From NCBI RefSeq assembly GCF_022900255.1, contig NZ_JALIRM010000002.1:62001-126000 (forward strand): 64,000 nt of DNA, read 5' to 3'. This document shows, piece after piece, positions 44,339 to 53,651 of the stretch. The notes below the pieces were generated by a model, which saw only the letters and a program-made list of their open reading frames with translations, did not search any database and was not told the DNA's origin. This DNA is from Lederbergia wuyishanensis. GTDB lineage: Bacteria > Bacillota > Bacilli > Bacillales > Bacillaceae_C. The translations under genes were made by a program, and so were the position numbers. Positions within the stretch are counted from its first letter, which is position 1. Each line of letters begins with the position of its first letter.

Positions 44339-44908
44339 TTAAATTTTAGCACCAACATCTACCCCAGATAAAATATATGGAATAGCAGATTTAATAAATT
44401 CTTCAGGTAATCTATTTTGGCTTTTTCTTTTCCATTCTACTGAAGCTCCGTACATTCCCCATGCAAGCATGATAGCAGAGATTTTCAAACCTTCATCCTC
44501 TTCCAATTTATATTGCCTCAACAACATTTTATAGAAAATGATCTCGAGCTGTTCCCTAATAATTCGAGCAATGGTGTCCTCGTACCCTCTATGACAACGA
44601 TTGGATAATGATATTTGAAAGTTTGTGATGGCCTTAAAGATTTGAGTCATCGATTCTTCGTTTATTTCGTTTTCTTCGAAGTTATTGCAGTTCAAATTGA
44701 TAAATAATACTTCTGATAAAGCTTTATCCAGTAAATCATAGATGTCTTCGAAGTGATAATAAAAAGTGGCACGGTTGATCATTGCCTCGTTTGTAATATC
44801 CTTCACGGTAATATCCTTGAATTCCTTTTTACTTGAAAGCTCAATAAAAGAATCCATGATTAGTTTGCGGGTACGCAGTATTCGGGGATCTGTCTTTGTT
44901 TGAGTCAT
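44339..44908 (-). CDS. TetR/AcrR-family regulator
   Basis: The 189-residue protein has the TetR helix-turn-helix (about residues 12-55: ILRTRKLIMDSFIELSSKKEF then TVKDITNEAMINRATFYYHF) and a C-terminal ligand-binding domain typical of the short Firmicute subfamily. It is divergent from an operon for an FMN reductase, a DsbA-like protein and a YdhR-like protein, with a perfect dyad in the intergenic space. It probably represses both directions until a quinone, azo or electrophile compound binds. The ATG has AGGAGGG upstream. Confidence 0.9.
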   Translation of the reverse strand: MTQTKTDPRILRTRKLIMDSFIELSSKKEFKDITVKDITNEAMINRATFYYHFEDIYDLLDKALSEVLFINLNCNNFEENEINEESMTQIFKAITNFQISLSNRCHRGYEDTIARIIREQLEIIFYKMLLRQYKLEEDEGLKISAIMLAWGMYGASVEWKRKSQNRLPEEFIKSAIPYILSGVDVGAKI

Positions 44909-44946
44909 GTTCTGTCCCTCCTACTTTTTAGACATATTCGTTAATG

Positions 44947-44962
44947 TGTCGTATAAACGACA
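44947..44962. promoter_or_regulatory. Candidate TetR operator
   Basis: TGTCGT-ATAA-ACGACA is a perfect 6-4-6 inverted repeat, 38 bp from the TetR start codon and about 120 bp before the FMN reductase start. The symmetry and position suggest binding by the TetR dimer. Confidence 0.7.
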
Positions 44963-45084
44963 AATCCACTGGTTTATTGGTGTTGATCATATGTAACATT
45001 CCCTACAATGTAATTGTACAGCAAATAAGGAACTTCTCAAATAAAAGAAGCTATAAATTAAAAAGCATATTAGGAGGAAACACC

Positions 45085-45645
45085 ATGGTCAAAATTGGTA
45101 TTGTCACTGGAAGTACAAGAGATTCAAGAGTAAATATACAAGTTGCGGAATGGGTAAAATCCATTGCTGACCTAAGAACTGACGCAGAATTTGAACTAGT
45201 GGATATCAAAGATTACAATCTGCCAAGATATAACGAATCGATTCCCGCTATTATGTCGCAGGATTATCAAACACCAGAAGCCAAAGTTTGGTCGAAAAAA
45301 ATTAGTGAGCTTGATGGATTTGTATTTGTCACTCCGGAATATAACAAAGGCATCACATCAGGTTTGAAGGATGCAATTGATTATCTATACGTTGAATGGA
45401 ATAACAAAGCGGCAGGAATTGTCAGCTATGGCTCATCCCTCGGTGTGACAGCAGCAAACAATTTACGTTTGATCTTAACTGTTCCAAAGGTTGCAACAGT
45501 AGGAACACACCCTGCCCTGAGCCTTTTTACTGATTTTGAAGATATGAGTATCTTTAAACCAGCGCCATTTCATGCAGATACCGTGCAAAAAATGTTGGAC
45601 GAGGTTGTTTCATGGTCCACTGCACTGAAAACTATAAGGGATTAA
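45085..45645 (+). CDS. NAD(P)H-dependent FMN reductase / azoreductase-like flavoprotein
   Basis: The 186-residue protein belongs to the NADPH-dependent FMN reductase family. The flavin loop is IGIVTGSTRDSRVN near the start, and the conserved TPEYNKGITSGLKDAIDYL, GIVSYGSSLGV segments follow. It should reduce FMN, quinones or azo compounds with NAD(P)H. A longer ORF opens upstream, but ATG 45085 is preceded by AGGAGG at 7 nt. It is the first gene of a three-gene operon under the TetR regulator. Confidence 0.87.
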   Translation: MVKIGIVTGSTRDSRVNIQVAEWVKSIADLRTDAEFELVDIKDYNLPRYNESIPAIMSQDYQTPEAKVWSKKISELDGFVFVTPEYNKGITSGLKDAIDYLYVEWNNKAAGIVSYGSSLGVTAANNLRLILTVPKVATVGTHPALSLFTDFEDMSIFKPAPFHADTVQKMLDEVVSWSTALKTIRD

Positions 45646-45679
45646 TGCAGGATAACTTTTTAAAAGGAGGATAAATATA

Positions 45680-46612
45680 ATGACGAACAAAAACAATAAT
45701 ATGATTTGTGATTTGGAAACAGGTGTATGCGGAGTAGCAGGCGAGGAAGAAATGGAGATTATTGATTTTAATCAGCCACAAAAGACAATTGATGTGTATT
45801 ATGTGACGGATCCGATTTGCTCCCATTGCTGGGCGATTGAACCGGTTCTACGCCGTTTTAAAGAGCAGTATGGTCATTATTTTAATTTCCATTCAGTGAT
45901 GGGTGGATTACTAGAAAAATGGGGTGACGGACCTGTCGACCCTGCCAACGGAATATATGGTCCTGCTGATGTGGCTGGCCACTGGAGAGAAGTCGGAGAA
46001 TACTCCCGTATGCCAATAGATGGCACACTCATGATCCATAATCCGGTTCAATCATCCTTCCCGCCATCCCGTGTTTTTAAAGTGATTCAAAAACATCATG
46101 GCGATGAGATAGCCTATGATTATCTGCGCCGTGCGAGAGAAGCACTTTTCGCATTCAATCAAAATATTGGAGAAAAGTCCGTGTTGGTTGATATCACGAA
46201 TCACCTTGGATTAGATGGAGAAGCAATTGTAAATGAAGCTGAAATGCCAATTGGAGAGCAATTGTTGCAAGAGGATTTTGCCCTTGCCAGAAAGCTTGGA
46301 GTAATGGGATTTCCGAGTATTATTATGATCAATGAGGAAAATAAAGGCGTGAAAATAGTTGGCGGTCGGCCGTTCGACTATTATGTTGACGGACTCAAGC
46401 GTGCGCTAAACGAAGAAAATCTGAAACCAAAACAGCAGCCCTCTCTTTCTAGCCTGCTCAAAAAGGAAAAACTATTATTTTCAAAAGAAATTGAAGTGAT
46501 GTACGACATTGACCAGCAGGATATAAATGCCTTTGTTGAAAAAGAACTAAATCAGGGCAATTACCAAGTAAAAGAACTTCTAGGTGAACTATACTTTATC
46601 ATTAATGAATAA
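45680..46612 (+). CDS. DsbA-family thiol oxidoreductase, YjbH/SpxH-like
   Basis: The 310-residue protein has a thioredoxin fold with the CxxC-type motif TDPICSHCWAIEP near residue 45 and the cis-Pro loop VMGFPSIIMINE near residue 215. The long helical insert lies between. The C-terminal tail beyond residue 250 is extra. It has no signal peptide, so it acts in the cytoplasm, as does the Spx adaptor YjbH (SpxH), to which this family is related. The N-terminal ICDLETGVCGVAG holds two further cysteines. It follows the FMN reductase gene by 34 bp with an AAAGGAGG box. It may protect against thiol stress by quinones. Confidence 0.82.
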   Translation: MTNKNNNMICDLETGVCGVAGEEEMEIIDFNQPQKTIDVYYVTDPICSHCWAIEPVLRRFKEQYGHYFNFHSVMGGLLEKWGDGPVDPANGIYGPADVAGHWREVGEYSRMPIDGTLMIHNPVQSSFPPSRVFKVIQKHHGDEIAYDYLRRAREALFAFNQNIGEKSVLVDITNHLGLDGEAIVNEAEMPIGEQLLQEDFALARKLGVMGFPSIIMINEENKGVKIVGGRPFDYYVDGLKRALNEENLKPKQQPSLSSLLKKEKLLFSKEIEVMYDIDQQDINAFVEKELNQGNYQVKELLGELYFIINE

Positions 46613-46625
46613 AAGGAGGATAAAC

Positions 46626-46928
46626 ATGGCATATGTATTGCAAGTCGATTTCAAGATGGACGGGCCATTCGGTAATGAAATGGCAGAGGCCTTTTCTGAT
46701 TTGGCGAAAAGCATTACAGAAGAAGAGGGCTTCATCTGGAAAATTTGGACGGAAAATCAGAACGAGAAAGAAGCCGGTGGAATTTATCTTTTTAAAACCA
46801 AAGAAACGGCTGAAAAATATATTGAGATGCACTCCAAAAGGCTAGCTGGCTTCGGAATTCCAGAGGTCAATGCAAAGATCTTTGCCATCAATTCCAAACT
46901 TTCGGAGATGACTAATGCTCCTATTTAA
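46626..46928 (+). CDS. YdhR-like dimeric alpha/beta-barrel protein
   Basis: The 100-residue protein matches the YdhR family of putative monooxygenases, with a ferredoxin-like dimeric barrel: AYVLQVDFKMDGPFGNEMAEAF, EEGFIWKIWTENQNEKEAGGIYLF and a C-terminal strand with FAINSKLSEMTNAP. YdhR-type proteins are linked to aromatic or quinone compounds. The ATG at 46626 has AAAAGGAGG directly upstream; an ATG 42 bp earlier lies inside the preceding gene. It closes the TetR-controlled operon. Confidence 0.78.
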   Translation: MAYVLQVDFKMDGPFGNEMAEAFSDLAKSITEEEGFIWKIWTENQNEKEAGGIYLFKTKETAEKYIEMHSKRLAGFGIPEVNAKIFAINSKLSEMTNAPI

Positions 46929-47206
46929 GAAATCTAAGTAAAACATCTCAAAGGGCTTGCTCTATCCCCCCCTCTATACTTTTTGAGGTGGGGTTTGAGT
47001 AATTTAGGCAACTGCTAAATCCAGTACTCTTAAAAAAAAGAAAAATTATTTAAGATCAACCGAATTAAATATCTTCCGCTTTTCTACGGGAACATACCTG
47101 TTTCATCAATCTGAACCTACACGCTTTCGTTTTAATCATTCCCCTTAAAGACATCCCTTTTTTGATATAATAGTTTGATAGTTTTGAGCTTCATGGAGGT
47201 ATTATA
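46929..47206. other. Intergenic region
   Basis: An imperfect hairpin CATCTCAAA/TTTTTGAGGTG (46942-46990) may end the operon. Nothing further was recognised before the EamA gene. Confidence 0.3.
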
Positions 47207-48109
47207 ATGAAATTAAATAAAGGCATTGTATTTGTATTATAAGGTGCTAGTTGTTTTAGTTTTACACCGATAATCGCCAAATTGGGGTTTAGCCACGGCT
47301 ACTCACTTGGCCAAATTAATATCGTTCAAATGATGATTTCCTCGTTTCTATTATGGTCTTTCACCCTACTTAAACGCTCCAGCTTTAAAGGGCTTACTAA
47401 GAAGAATGTTCCTCAAATGATGATTACCGGTTGTTTTATCGGATTAACAAGTATTTTTTATTATGGTGCAATGCAATATTTGCCAGCCTCATTGGCCATT
47501 ATTTTAATGTTTCAATTCGTTTGGATAGGAATTCTTTTAGAATGGATTTTCAGCAAAATAAAACCTGCCCCTGTAACTGTATTGTCTATCGTTTTAATTT
47601 TGATCGGGGTCTTTTTTGCTTCCAATATTTTAAATGGCAGCATCCAAGGACTACCTTTTAAAGGCTTCCTTTTTGGTATTCTCTCTGCATTCACTTATGC
47701 AGGATTTATTTTTTTCAGCGGAAAGGTAGCTATTAATGTTGATCCATGGACTCGGACTTCTTTAATGGCAACTGGGTCAACCATCTTAGTACTTGCCTTA
47801 TTCATGCGGGACATACCATCCGTACTGCCACTGGAGACGAACTTATTAACAACTGCCGTTGGAGTTTCGCTATTTGGAGCAGTCCTTCCCCCGCTATTTT
47901 TCGCAGTCGGTGCACCACAGGTTTCAGGTGGAATCGCCAATATACTAACATCCATTGAACTACCTGTCGCTATCCTATCAGCCAGTCTTATTTTGTCAGA
48001 AACGATAACACCGATTCAGTGGTTAGGCACGGCTATTATATTAGCAGCGATTGCGTTAAACGAACTTGGCAGTACATTTTTTAGAGTTAGGAAACATATT
48101 AACGGGTAG
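47207..48109 (+). pseudogene. EamA-family transporter with a stop at codon 12
   Basis: From ATG 47207 (GGAGG upstream) the frame reads MKLNKGIVFVL, TAA at 47240-47242, then GASCFSFTPIIAKLGFSHGYSL and continues uninterrupted to 48109. The full protein would be 300 residues with about ten transmembrane helices in two EamA repeats, a drug/metabolite transporter. The TAA falls in the first helix. An in-frame TTG at 47282 could start a shorter product but would lose half of that helix and has no clear ribosome binding site. The substrate is unknown. Confidence 0.78.
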
Positions 48110-48166
48110 AGTTATTAGATTTTTTTCATAAATCCTTTGCGTTTGATATGATACTGTTTTATTTAA

Positions 48167-48209
48167 AAGTACAAATCTAGCATTGGCCTTCAATGCTAGA
48201 TTTGTACTT
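48167..48209. terminator. Strong inverted repeat after the EamA gene
   Basis: AAGTACAAATCTAGCATTG and CAATGCTAGATTTGTACTT form a perfect 19-bp stem with a 5-nt loop. Confidence 0.75.
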
Positions 48210-48329
48210 AAACAATTTACTAATGAACGATTGACCATATCAAAAAAACTTGAATTATTAGTTATAAAAACCGAGCATTTCCTCATAAATTATGTTTGTA
48301 ATCCAAAATTTTGAGGGGGTGATGTTTCA

Positions 48330-49166
48330 ATGGAGGAAGTTACCGAAAATCATGCACCACCTATTAAACGTTGGAAATCGATATTATTTACTATTTTCGC
48401 TTTGTTATTCGCTCTTGGAGGATTAATCTTACTCGAGTCATTACAGGAAGGTTTATTGCCATGGGTTACGATTGGGTGTCCAGGTTGTGCTTCTGATTCT
48501 GCATACAACCTGGAGAATTATCGCTGGTTTGGTGCGGAACATGGGGCTCTTGTGGGCATACTGTTTAGTGGCAGCTTGATTGCTTTGCTTTGGAAATCAT
48601 GGATGAAACCTCTATTGCTACAGTTCTATATCTTAGGTCATATTATTTTCATCGGATCCTTTTATTTAATTGGAACTGAAAATCCAGATGCAGTACCTTT
48701 TATAAATCTTATTTTTTTAGTCCCTCTTCTAATACTGGCATTAACCTACCCCGGTACAAATTTATGGAAGAATATGTTTAAAAAAGCTGATTATCATCGT
48801 CCATTACTCCTTTTAACTTTAATAGCCTTTATTTTAATGGCTCCTACAATGTGGAGTCAGCTTCATTCCCAACTTAATGTAGTCAGTGAATTTTCTCAGT
48901 ATAATAGATGGGCTGAAAGTGTTCAGCTTTTCTTCATTATGATTCTAGCTAGCATATTAGCTTCAACACGAAAACCAGGATGGAGAGAACTAACTTTACT
49001 TATAGGCATAGCATACCTTTTTTTGGGTGTCGCAGCCGTTACAGTACCGGATCAGGAGGGAAGCTGGGGAATGTATGGCGGTATTTTATCTATCTTGGGA
49101 GGAATTGGTTATATAGGTATTGCTACAAATAGATTTAATGGTAAAGGGAGAACATCAAATTACTAG
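48330..49166 (+). CDS. Integral membrane protein of unknown function
   Basis: The 278-residue protein has about eight hydrophobic segments and short loops. A cysteine-containing motif, TIGCPGCASDSAYN, sits near residue 50, with C-x-x-C, followed by NYRWFGAEHGALVGILFSG. The last third has SWGMYGGILSILGGIGYIG. I do not recognise the family. The CxxC could bind a metal or a heme or take part in thiol chemistry, but no other histidine pairing was evident. TGAGGGGGTG lies before the ATG, which supports a real gene. It is a single gene. Confidence 0.65.
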   Translation: MEEVTENHAPPIKRWKSILFTIFALLFALGGLILLESLQEGLLPWVTIGCPGCASDSAYNLENYRWFGAEHGALVGILFSGSLIALLWKSWMKPLLLQFYILGHIIFIGSFYLIGTENPDAVPFINLIFLVPLLILALTYPGTNLWKNMFKKADYHRPLLLLTLIAFILMAPTMWSQLHSQLNVVSEFSQYNRWAESVQLFFIMILASILASTRKPGWRELTLLIGIAYLFLGVAAVTVPDQEGSWGMYGGILSILGGIGYIGIATNRFNGKGRTSNY

Positions 49167-49219
49167 CAAAAGCTTTTCTCGCACTGTTGCAATGTATGAA
49201 TGATTTTCAAAAAAATAGA

Positions 49220-49253
49220 GAGATACAGTTCAGACTAGAATGAATTGTATCTC
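49220..49253 (-). terminator. Terminator of the SNF2 gene
   Basis: On the minus strand GAGATACAATTCA and TGAACTGTATCTC form a hairpin with one G-U pair, followed by a T-rich tract. Confidence 0.78.
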
Positions 49254-49295
49254 CCTAATTAAGGTAAGGATTACCAAGAAATAGTCATTCTCATT

Positions 49296-52200
49296 TTACA
49301 CCATCAATATCTCCCGAATATCCTCTTCCGTCAGAGTCGATAGCGCCTTGTCTTCAGAATCGATCACTTCTTCAATCAAATGGCGCTTTTGCTCCTGCAG
49401 CTCGTTCATTTTTTCTTCGATTGTACCTCTTGCTACAAGCTTGATGACCTCTACAGTATTTTTCTGACCAATGCGGTGGGCTCGGTCTGCTGCTTGCTCC
49501 TCGACCGCTGGATTCCACCAAGAGTCATATAGGATAACGGTGTCTGCTCCGGTTAAATTAAGTCCGGTACCGCCAGCTTTCAATGAGATTAGAAACAGAT
49601 CGCGTTCACCTGCGTTAAATCGATTAGAAATGCTTAATCTTTCTTCTGAAGGAGTGTGACCATCAAGGTAGAAAAACGGCAAGCCTTGATATGCTAACTC
49701 TTTCCCGATGATTTGAAGCATTTTCGTAAACTGTGAGAAGATTAATACCCTTCTTCCGGATAACTTTGATTCCTTTATGATTTGCATAAGTTGTTCCAAT
49801 TTTGCAGAGCCGCCATTATAGCCGTCAACAAACAAGGCAGGATGACAGCAGATTTGACGAAGTCGTGTTATACCGGCCAGTATTTTGATTCGATTTTTTC
49901 GAAGTGTGTCCTTATCTAAATGCTTCAGCGTTTCGTGCTTAAGCTTGGCTAAATAAGCAGCGTACAACTTCTTTTGATCAGGAAGCAACTCCACTGTTTC
50001 TCTCGATTCTATTTTTTCAGGAATCTCTGAAAGGACATCCTCTTTTAACCTACGCAGCATAAAGGGGCGAATCCTTCGAGCAATTTGTTTCTTCGTGAGT
50101 GAACTATATTCCTTTAACCCTTGGAAAAGCTCAGGAAAGACAACGTAAAAAATAGACCAAAGCTCTTCTAATGCATTTTCAACCGGTGTACCTGTGAGTC
50201 CAAAGCGATGATCTGCTTGGATTCTTTTCACCGCTCTCGCAGTCTGTGTTGTTGGGTTTTTAAAAACTTGAGCCTCATCGAAAATAACAGTATGAAAAGC
50301 CTGTTTCTCAAACCACATAGTATCCTTACGCAACAGAGGATATGAAGTAATAATAACGTCTTGATCTGCCAAATCCTTCTGTATGTCCATTCTCTCTTTT
50401 TTATTGCCGTCAATAATCATGACTTGCACATTAGGAGTGAATTTCATGAATTCACTATACCAGTTGTACATCAAGGAAGATGGGCAAACAATAAGGGCTG
50501 GACGTTTCTTTGTACGGATATCAGATAGCTCCGACAGAATGAACGTAATGCTTTGAAGAGTTTTTCCTAAACCCATATCATCTGCAAGAATTCCACCAAA
50601 GCCATATTTAGCAAGAGTTTTCATCCATTTAAAGCCATTTTTTTGATAGTCACGCAATACATGCTCTAAACTTTGTGGTATTTCGAATTCTATTTCTTCA
50701 AGGTTATAGATGTTTTCTAAAAAATGACGGAATGATGTTTCCAGCTCAAATAGCTGATCATCATTAACCGAATCAAGAAGTTTAAGACCTTGGACAATCG
50801 GTACATTTAAGCCGCTTTCCAAATCCTCAGGCTGAGAAGGTATTGCGTTCAAAAATCGATTCACTTCATCAAACTCCCTCGAAGTTAGGGAAAAAAGGGA
50901 TCCATTCGGCAGACGATAATACTTTCGCTTTTCCTCTAGTGCCAATAGAATTTCACGTATATGTTTTTCAAATATCCCATCCATTTCAAATTTGAATTCC
51001 AGCCAATTTGTCCGTTCCTTACTAACCTTCACTCTAATTCTAGGGCGGGGGTTTTCTCTAAAGATACGATTTCTTACGGCAGTCGTTGCATATACCTGTA
51101 CAAGCTTATTCATTTTTGGAACGATATAGTATAAGAAATCGAACTCCAACTCCTCGTTATGCAAAAAATAACCACTTTCCGTCCTGGCAAACGAGCTTTC
51201 CTCCATAATCTTTAAAATCGTACTCTCCTTTTCTACATCCCTTATAAGGATGACGTTTGAATGTAATTCACGGTTTTCCAGTGGGTTAATCACTATATTC
51301 CCATAGTGAAACTCGAGCCCAGCAAGAAGACGATTCTTCAACCGATCTAAGTAGAGCTTAGCAACAAGAGGGGTCTCTTCAAGCATTTTAGTAATAGAGT
51401 CAGGAAGCTGGACAACTCCTAATTTTTTCAATCCTGGTATCACTTTTTCTATGAAAACATGCAGTTGCTTCTGAGGAACAGAAAATTCATTTGTCCCTGA
51501 AGAACCAAGCATCTGTTTTATCTCAATTAAACGTTTAAAGTCCTCGTTTTCCAGTCGAATGAATTTTCCATCGGACAGCACATATCCATAAGAATTCAAA
51601 ACATGGATTTCGTTCAAACCAATAACCTTAAGCTTGTAGCCACCTCCCTCATCTAGAAAAGCAAACTGTAAGGGAAGCGATTCTTTCGATAAGTTAATTC
51701 CTTCAAACGAATGCCTGTCGTACTCTAACGTTATTGATGGCTCTTTTGTTAGAAGAGTCATAAGACGTTCCCAGGAAGACGGTGGAATGAGTATCGTTTG
51801 ATGGTAGGATGTGTAGGCGTTGGTACCATGACGGTTCTCAAAATAAACCGTTTCATCATCCATCACTTGAATGAGCTGTTGAATGACATCATCTGTCTCT
51901 TGTTGAAAGCAATGCAGGCTTGGATCATAGGTGAAAGTGCTGGAAAGTTCACTTGTATTTCCGTTCTTCACATGCTCCAGAAAACCTCGAATATGTTCGA
52001 TTTTATACGATTCTAGCAACGCATCAATTCCGATCATTTGTTGCTCATTCCCAATCTGGACAAGCTTACAGATAAAATCAAAATGGACCACTTTTCTTTT
52101 TTCAAAGTGAAGCTGTTTCCTGCTTGTTCGTAATGGGCGGTCATTGAAAATGGTCATCAAGCCTTCTGTCAGCGCTCGATTGGTTGAAACGCTTGGTTGA

Positions 52201-52496
52201 GGGGTGTCACCTTGACGTTCATGCTCGTAAATCGCTAGTAAAACAGCCGCAATATGCTGGCAATCCAGTTTATAGGATGCGAGTTTTGGGCAGCTGCATG
52301 TCGTATGAAAGCCTCCATCTGAAGTCTTTTTAATCGTAACATAGTAATCCTCTGACCCTTTAACTATAGCTTCACATCGATCCATACTATAATTTTCAAA
52401 AACGACTTTATCCTCTCTATAAAAGGAGTCCCCTCTTTTGAAGGAGACTGTCCCACACATTTCTTCTATGATTCTTCGATTGATATCGATATCCAA
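49296..52496 (-). CDS. SNF2-family helicase with SWIM zinc finger
   Basis: The 1066-residue protein has an N-terminal SWIM zinc finger with Cys67, Cys69, Cys79 and His81 (CSC...CQH). A SNF2-associated Bacillus domain follows (about residues 250-560), then the two RecA lobes. Helicase motif I is DDMGLGKT around residue 640, motif II is DEAQ near 740, and motif VI reads QAADRAHRIGQ. Such Bacillus SNF2 proteins (relatives of YwqA and YqhH) are suspected to remodel RNA polymerase or DNA-bound proteins. TTG 52496 is the start, with AAGGAG 8 nt upstream. It is a single gene ending in a terminator. Confidence 0.9.
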   Translation of the reverse strand: MDIDINRRIIEEMCGTVSFKRGDSFYREDKVVFENYSMDRCEAIVKGSEDYYVTIKKTSDGGFHTTCSCPKLASYKLDCQHIAAVLLAIYEHERQGDTPQPSVSTNRALTEGLMTIFNDRPLRTSRKQLHFEKRKVVHFDFICKLVQIGNEQQMIGIDALLESYKIEHIRGFLEHVKNGNTSELSSTFTYDPSLHCFQQETDDVIQQLIQVMDDETVYFENRHGTNAYTSYHQTILIPPSSWERLMTLLTKEPSITLEYDRHSFEGINLSKESLPLQFAFLDEGGGYKLKVIGLNEIHVLNSYGYVLSDGKFIRLENEDFKRLIEIKQMLGSSGTNEFSVPQKQLHVFIEKVIPGLKKLGVVQLPDSITKMLEETPLVAKLYLDRLKNRLLAGLEFHYGNIVINPLENRELHSNVILIRDVEKESTILKIMEESSFARTESGYFLHNEELEFDFLYYIVPKMNKLVQVYATTAVRNRIFRENPRPRIRVKVSKERTNWLEFKFEMDGIFEKHIREILLALEEKRKYYRLPNGSLFSLTSREFDEVNRFLNAIPSQPEDLESGLNVPIVQGLKLLDSVNDDQLFELETSFRHFLENIYNLEEIEFEIPQSLEHVLRDYQKNGFKWMKTLAKYGFGGILADDMGLGKTLQSITFILSELSDIRTKKRPALIVCPSSLMYNWYSEFMKFTPNVQVMIIDGNKKERMDIQKDLADQDVIITSYPLLRKDTMWFEKQAFHTVIFDEAQVFKNPTTQTARAVKRIQADHRFGLTGTPVENALEELWSIFYVVFPELFQGLKEYSSLTKKQIARRIRPFMLRRLKEDVLSEIPEKIESRETVELLPDQKKLYAAYLAKLKHETLKHLDKDTLRKNRIKILAGITRLRQICCHPALFVDGYNGGSAKLEQLMQIIKESKLSGRRVLIFSQFTKMLQIIGKELAYQGLPFFYLDGHTPSEERLSISNRFNAGERDLFLISLKAGGTGLNLTGADTVILYDSWWNPAVEEQAADRAHRIGQKNTVEVIKLVARGTIEEKMNELQEQKRHLIEEVIDSEDKALSTLTEEDIREILMV

Positions 52497-52681
52497 AGAA
52501 CTTTCTCCTTCCTCTGGAAACTCTAATTATGAAGATTTTATCATATAATTGAATGGTTTTTAATGCATCGATACCATAAGACCATTTCATTATCATTAGT
52601 GAGCCGTTTTTATAAATGATATTGTTACTGAATAGAGACCTTTTTTATGCTTCCAGATTGGCCTTGCTTATAATCTGACTA

Positions 52682-52825
52682 TCAAGCGCTATCCATCAAA
52701 TACCAGGGATTGCCAATCCGCCAGATACCACTATAGAAAGTAAAAAAGCCATCGGGACCATCTACGACTGGCTTCTCACTACTTTCTACAGTTTTTAGGA
52801 TTACTCTCAATAGTACTCTATTCAT
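52682..52825 (-). CDS. Possible small ORF coupled to the DUF3291-like gene
   Basis: The 47-residue frame begins with an ATG that overlaps the stop of the preceding DUF3291-like gene (AATGAATAG). It encodes MNRVLLRVILKTVESSEKPV, then a stretch with GFFTFYSGIWRIGNPWYLMD. The aromatic end is protein-like, but there is no family match, and no ribosome binding site apart from the overlap. It may be a translation-coupled small protein or the tail of a lost gene. The rest of 52497-52681 holds nothing recognised. Confidence 0.35.
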   Translation of the reverse strand: MNRVLLRVILKTVESSEKPVVDGPDGFFTFYSGIWRIGNPWYLMDSA

Positions 52826-53312
52826 TGAAAATCGGAGGACGACTATGACGAATTAACTTTCCGCCGTCGAAAAATCGCCCATACTCTCTTGCTAATTCAA
52901 TGGCTTCATCGCTAGTTGGGATAGAACCATTATGTTTGAATGTTAAAAAGTAAGCGTGGGATTTTCCACTATAAAAAACCCAACTAAAAAATCGCATAGC
53001 AAATTTATGTGCACCACTATCTCTAAATTGCTTCATTGATTTTGGTTCCCACACGGTCATGGTCAGTCCGTAGCCTTCCTTTACATTTCCTTTCATTTCA
53101 GCATAGAGTAATTTGGGAGATTTCTTCATCTGCTTCATAACAAATTGACTTACAATCCCATTCACAATGGTTTTCCAAACAGGAAATTTTTCGCCTAAAG
53201 TGATAGAAATAAGAGCATTTTTAGACAACACAATATCTCTATTGCCATATGTAATAAGTCCCTCGTATTTGCTATCTGGACTCTTATGTGTAACAAATAT
53301 CTTTTCTTCCAT
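52818..53312 (-). CDS. DUF3291-like protein
   Basis: The 164-residue protein has a likely ferredoxin-like alpha/beta-barrel and resembles the DUF3291/spheroidene monooxygenase-like group. It contains KTIVNGIVSQFVMKQMKKSPKLLYAE, GLTMTVWEPKSMKQFRDSGAHKFAM and a C-terminal YGRFFDGGKLIRHSRPPIF. The conserved pattern EPKSMKQFRDSGAH marks the family. No signal or membrane segment is present. It may be an oxygenase or a heme-binding protein; the function is unknown. The start at 53312 has AGGGGGAAGG upstream; an ATG further upstream lacks one. Confidence 0.62.
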   Translation of the reverse strand: MEEKIFVTHKSPDSKYEGLITYGNRDIVLSKNALISITLGEKFPVWKTIVNGIVSQFVMKQMKKSPKLLYAEMKGNVKEGYGLTMTVWEPKSMKQFRDSGAHKFAMRFFSWVFYSGKSHAYFLTFKHNGSIPTSDEAIELAREYGRFFDGGKLIRHSRPPIFNE

Positions 53313-53651
53313 AGACCTTCCCCCTTTTGTACATATATATGTGTGCACAATAAAGGTTAACACTCATCTAAATAACAAAGGTACTTAAATCGTTCAGTCA
53401 TTAATTTCCTCCGACGAATAAAAAAGTGTTTTCTATTCCGGGAATCGACATTATTTACTTTCCATTCATGGTAATATTTTCACATTACTTATTACCTATC
53501 TATTATTCTCAGGTAGATATGAGCTTTTTACAGATAACTCAAAACAAATTTTATAAAAAATGGTTGCATAACAAAAATAGTTAAGATAATATAATCAATA
53601 TATAACATACGATATATATCAAATGAATTACATTGGTGAAAGGAGTACAAC
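53313..53651. other. Divergent region between DUF3291-like and TetR genes
   Basis: About 340 bp. GATATATATC at 53611-53620 is a perfect 10-bp palindrome 30 bp before the TetR start and might be its operator. Nothing else was recognised. Confidence 0.35.
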
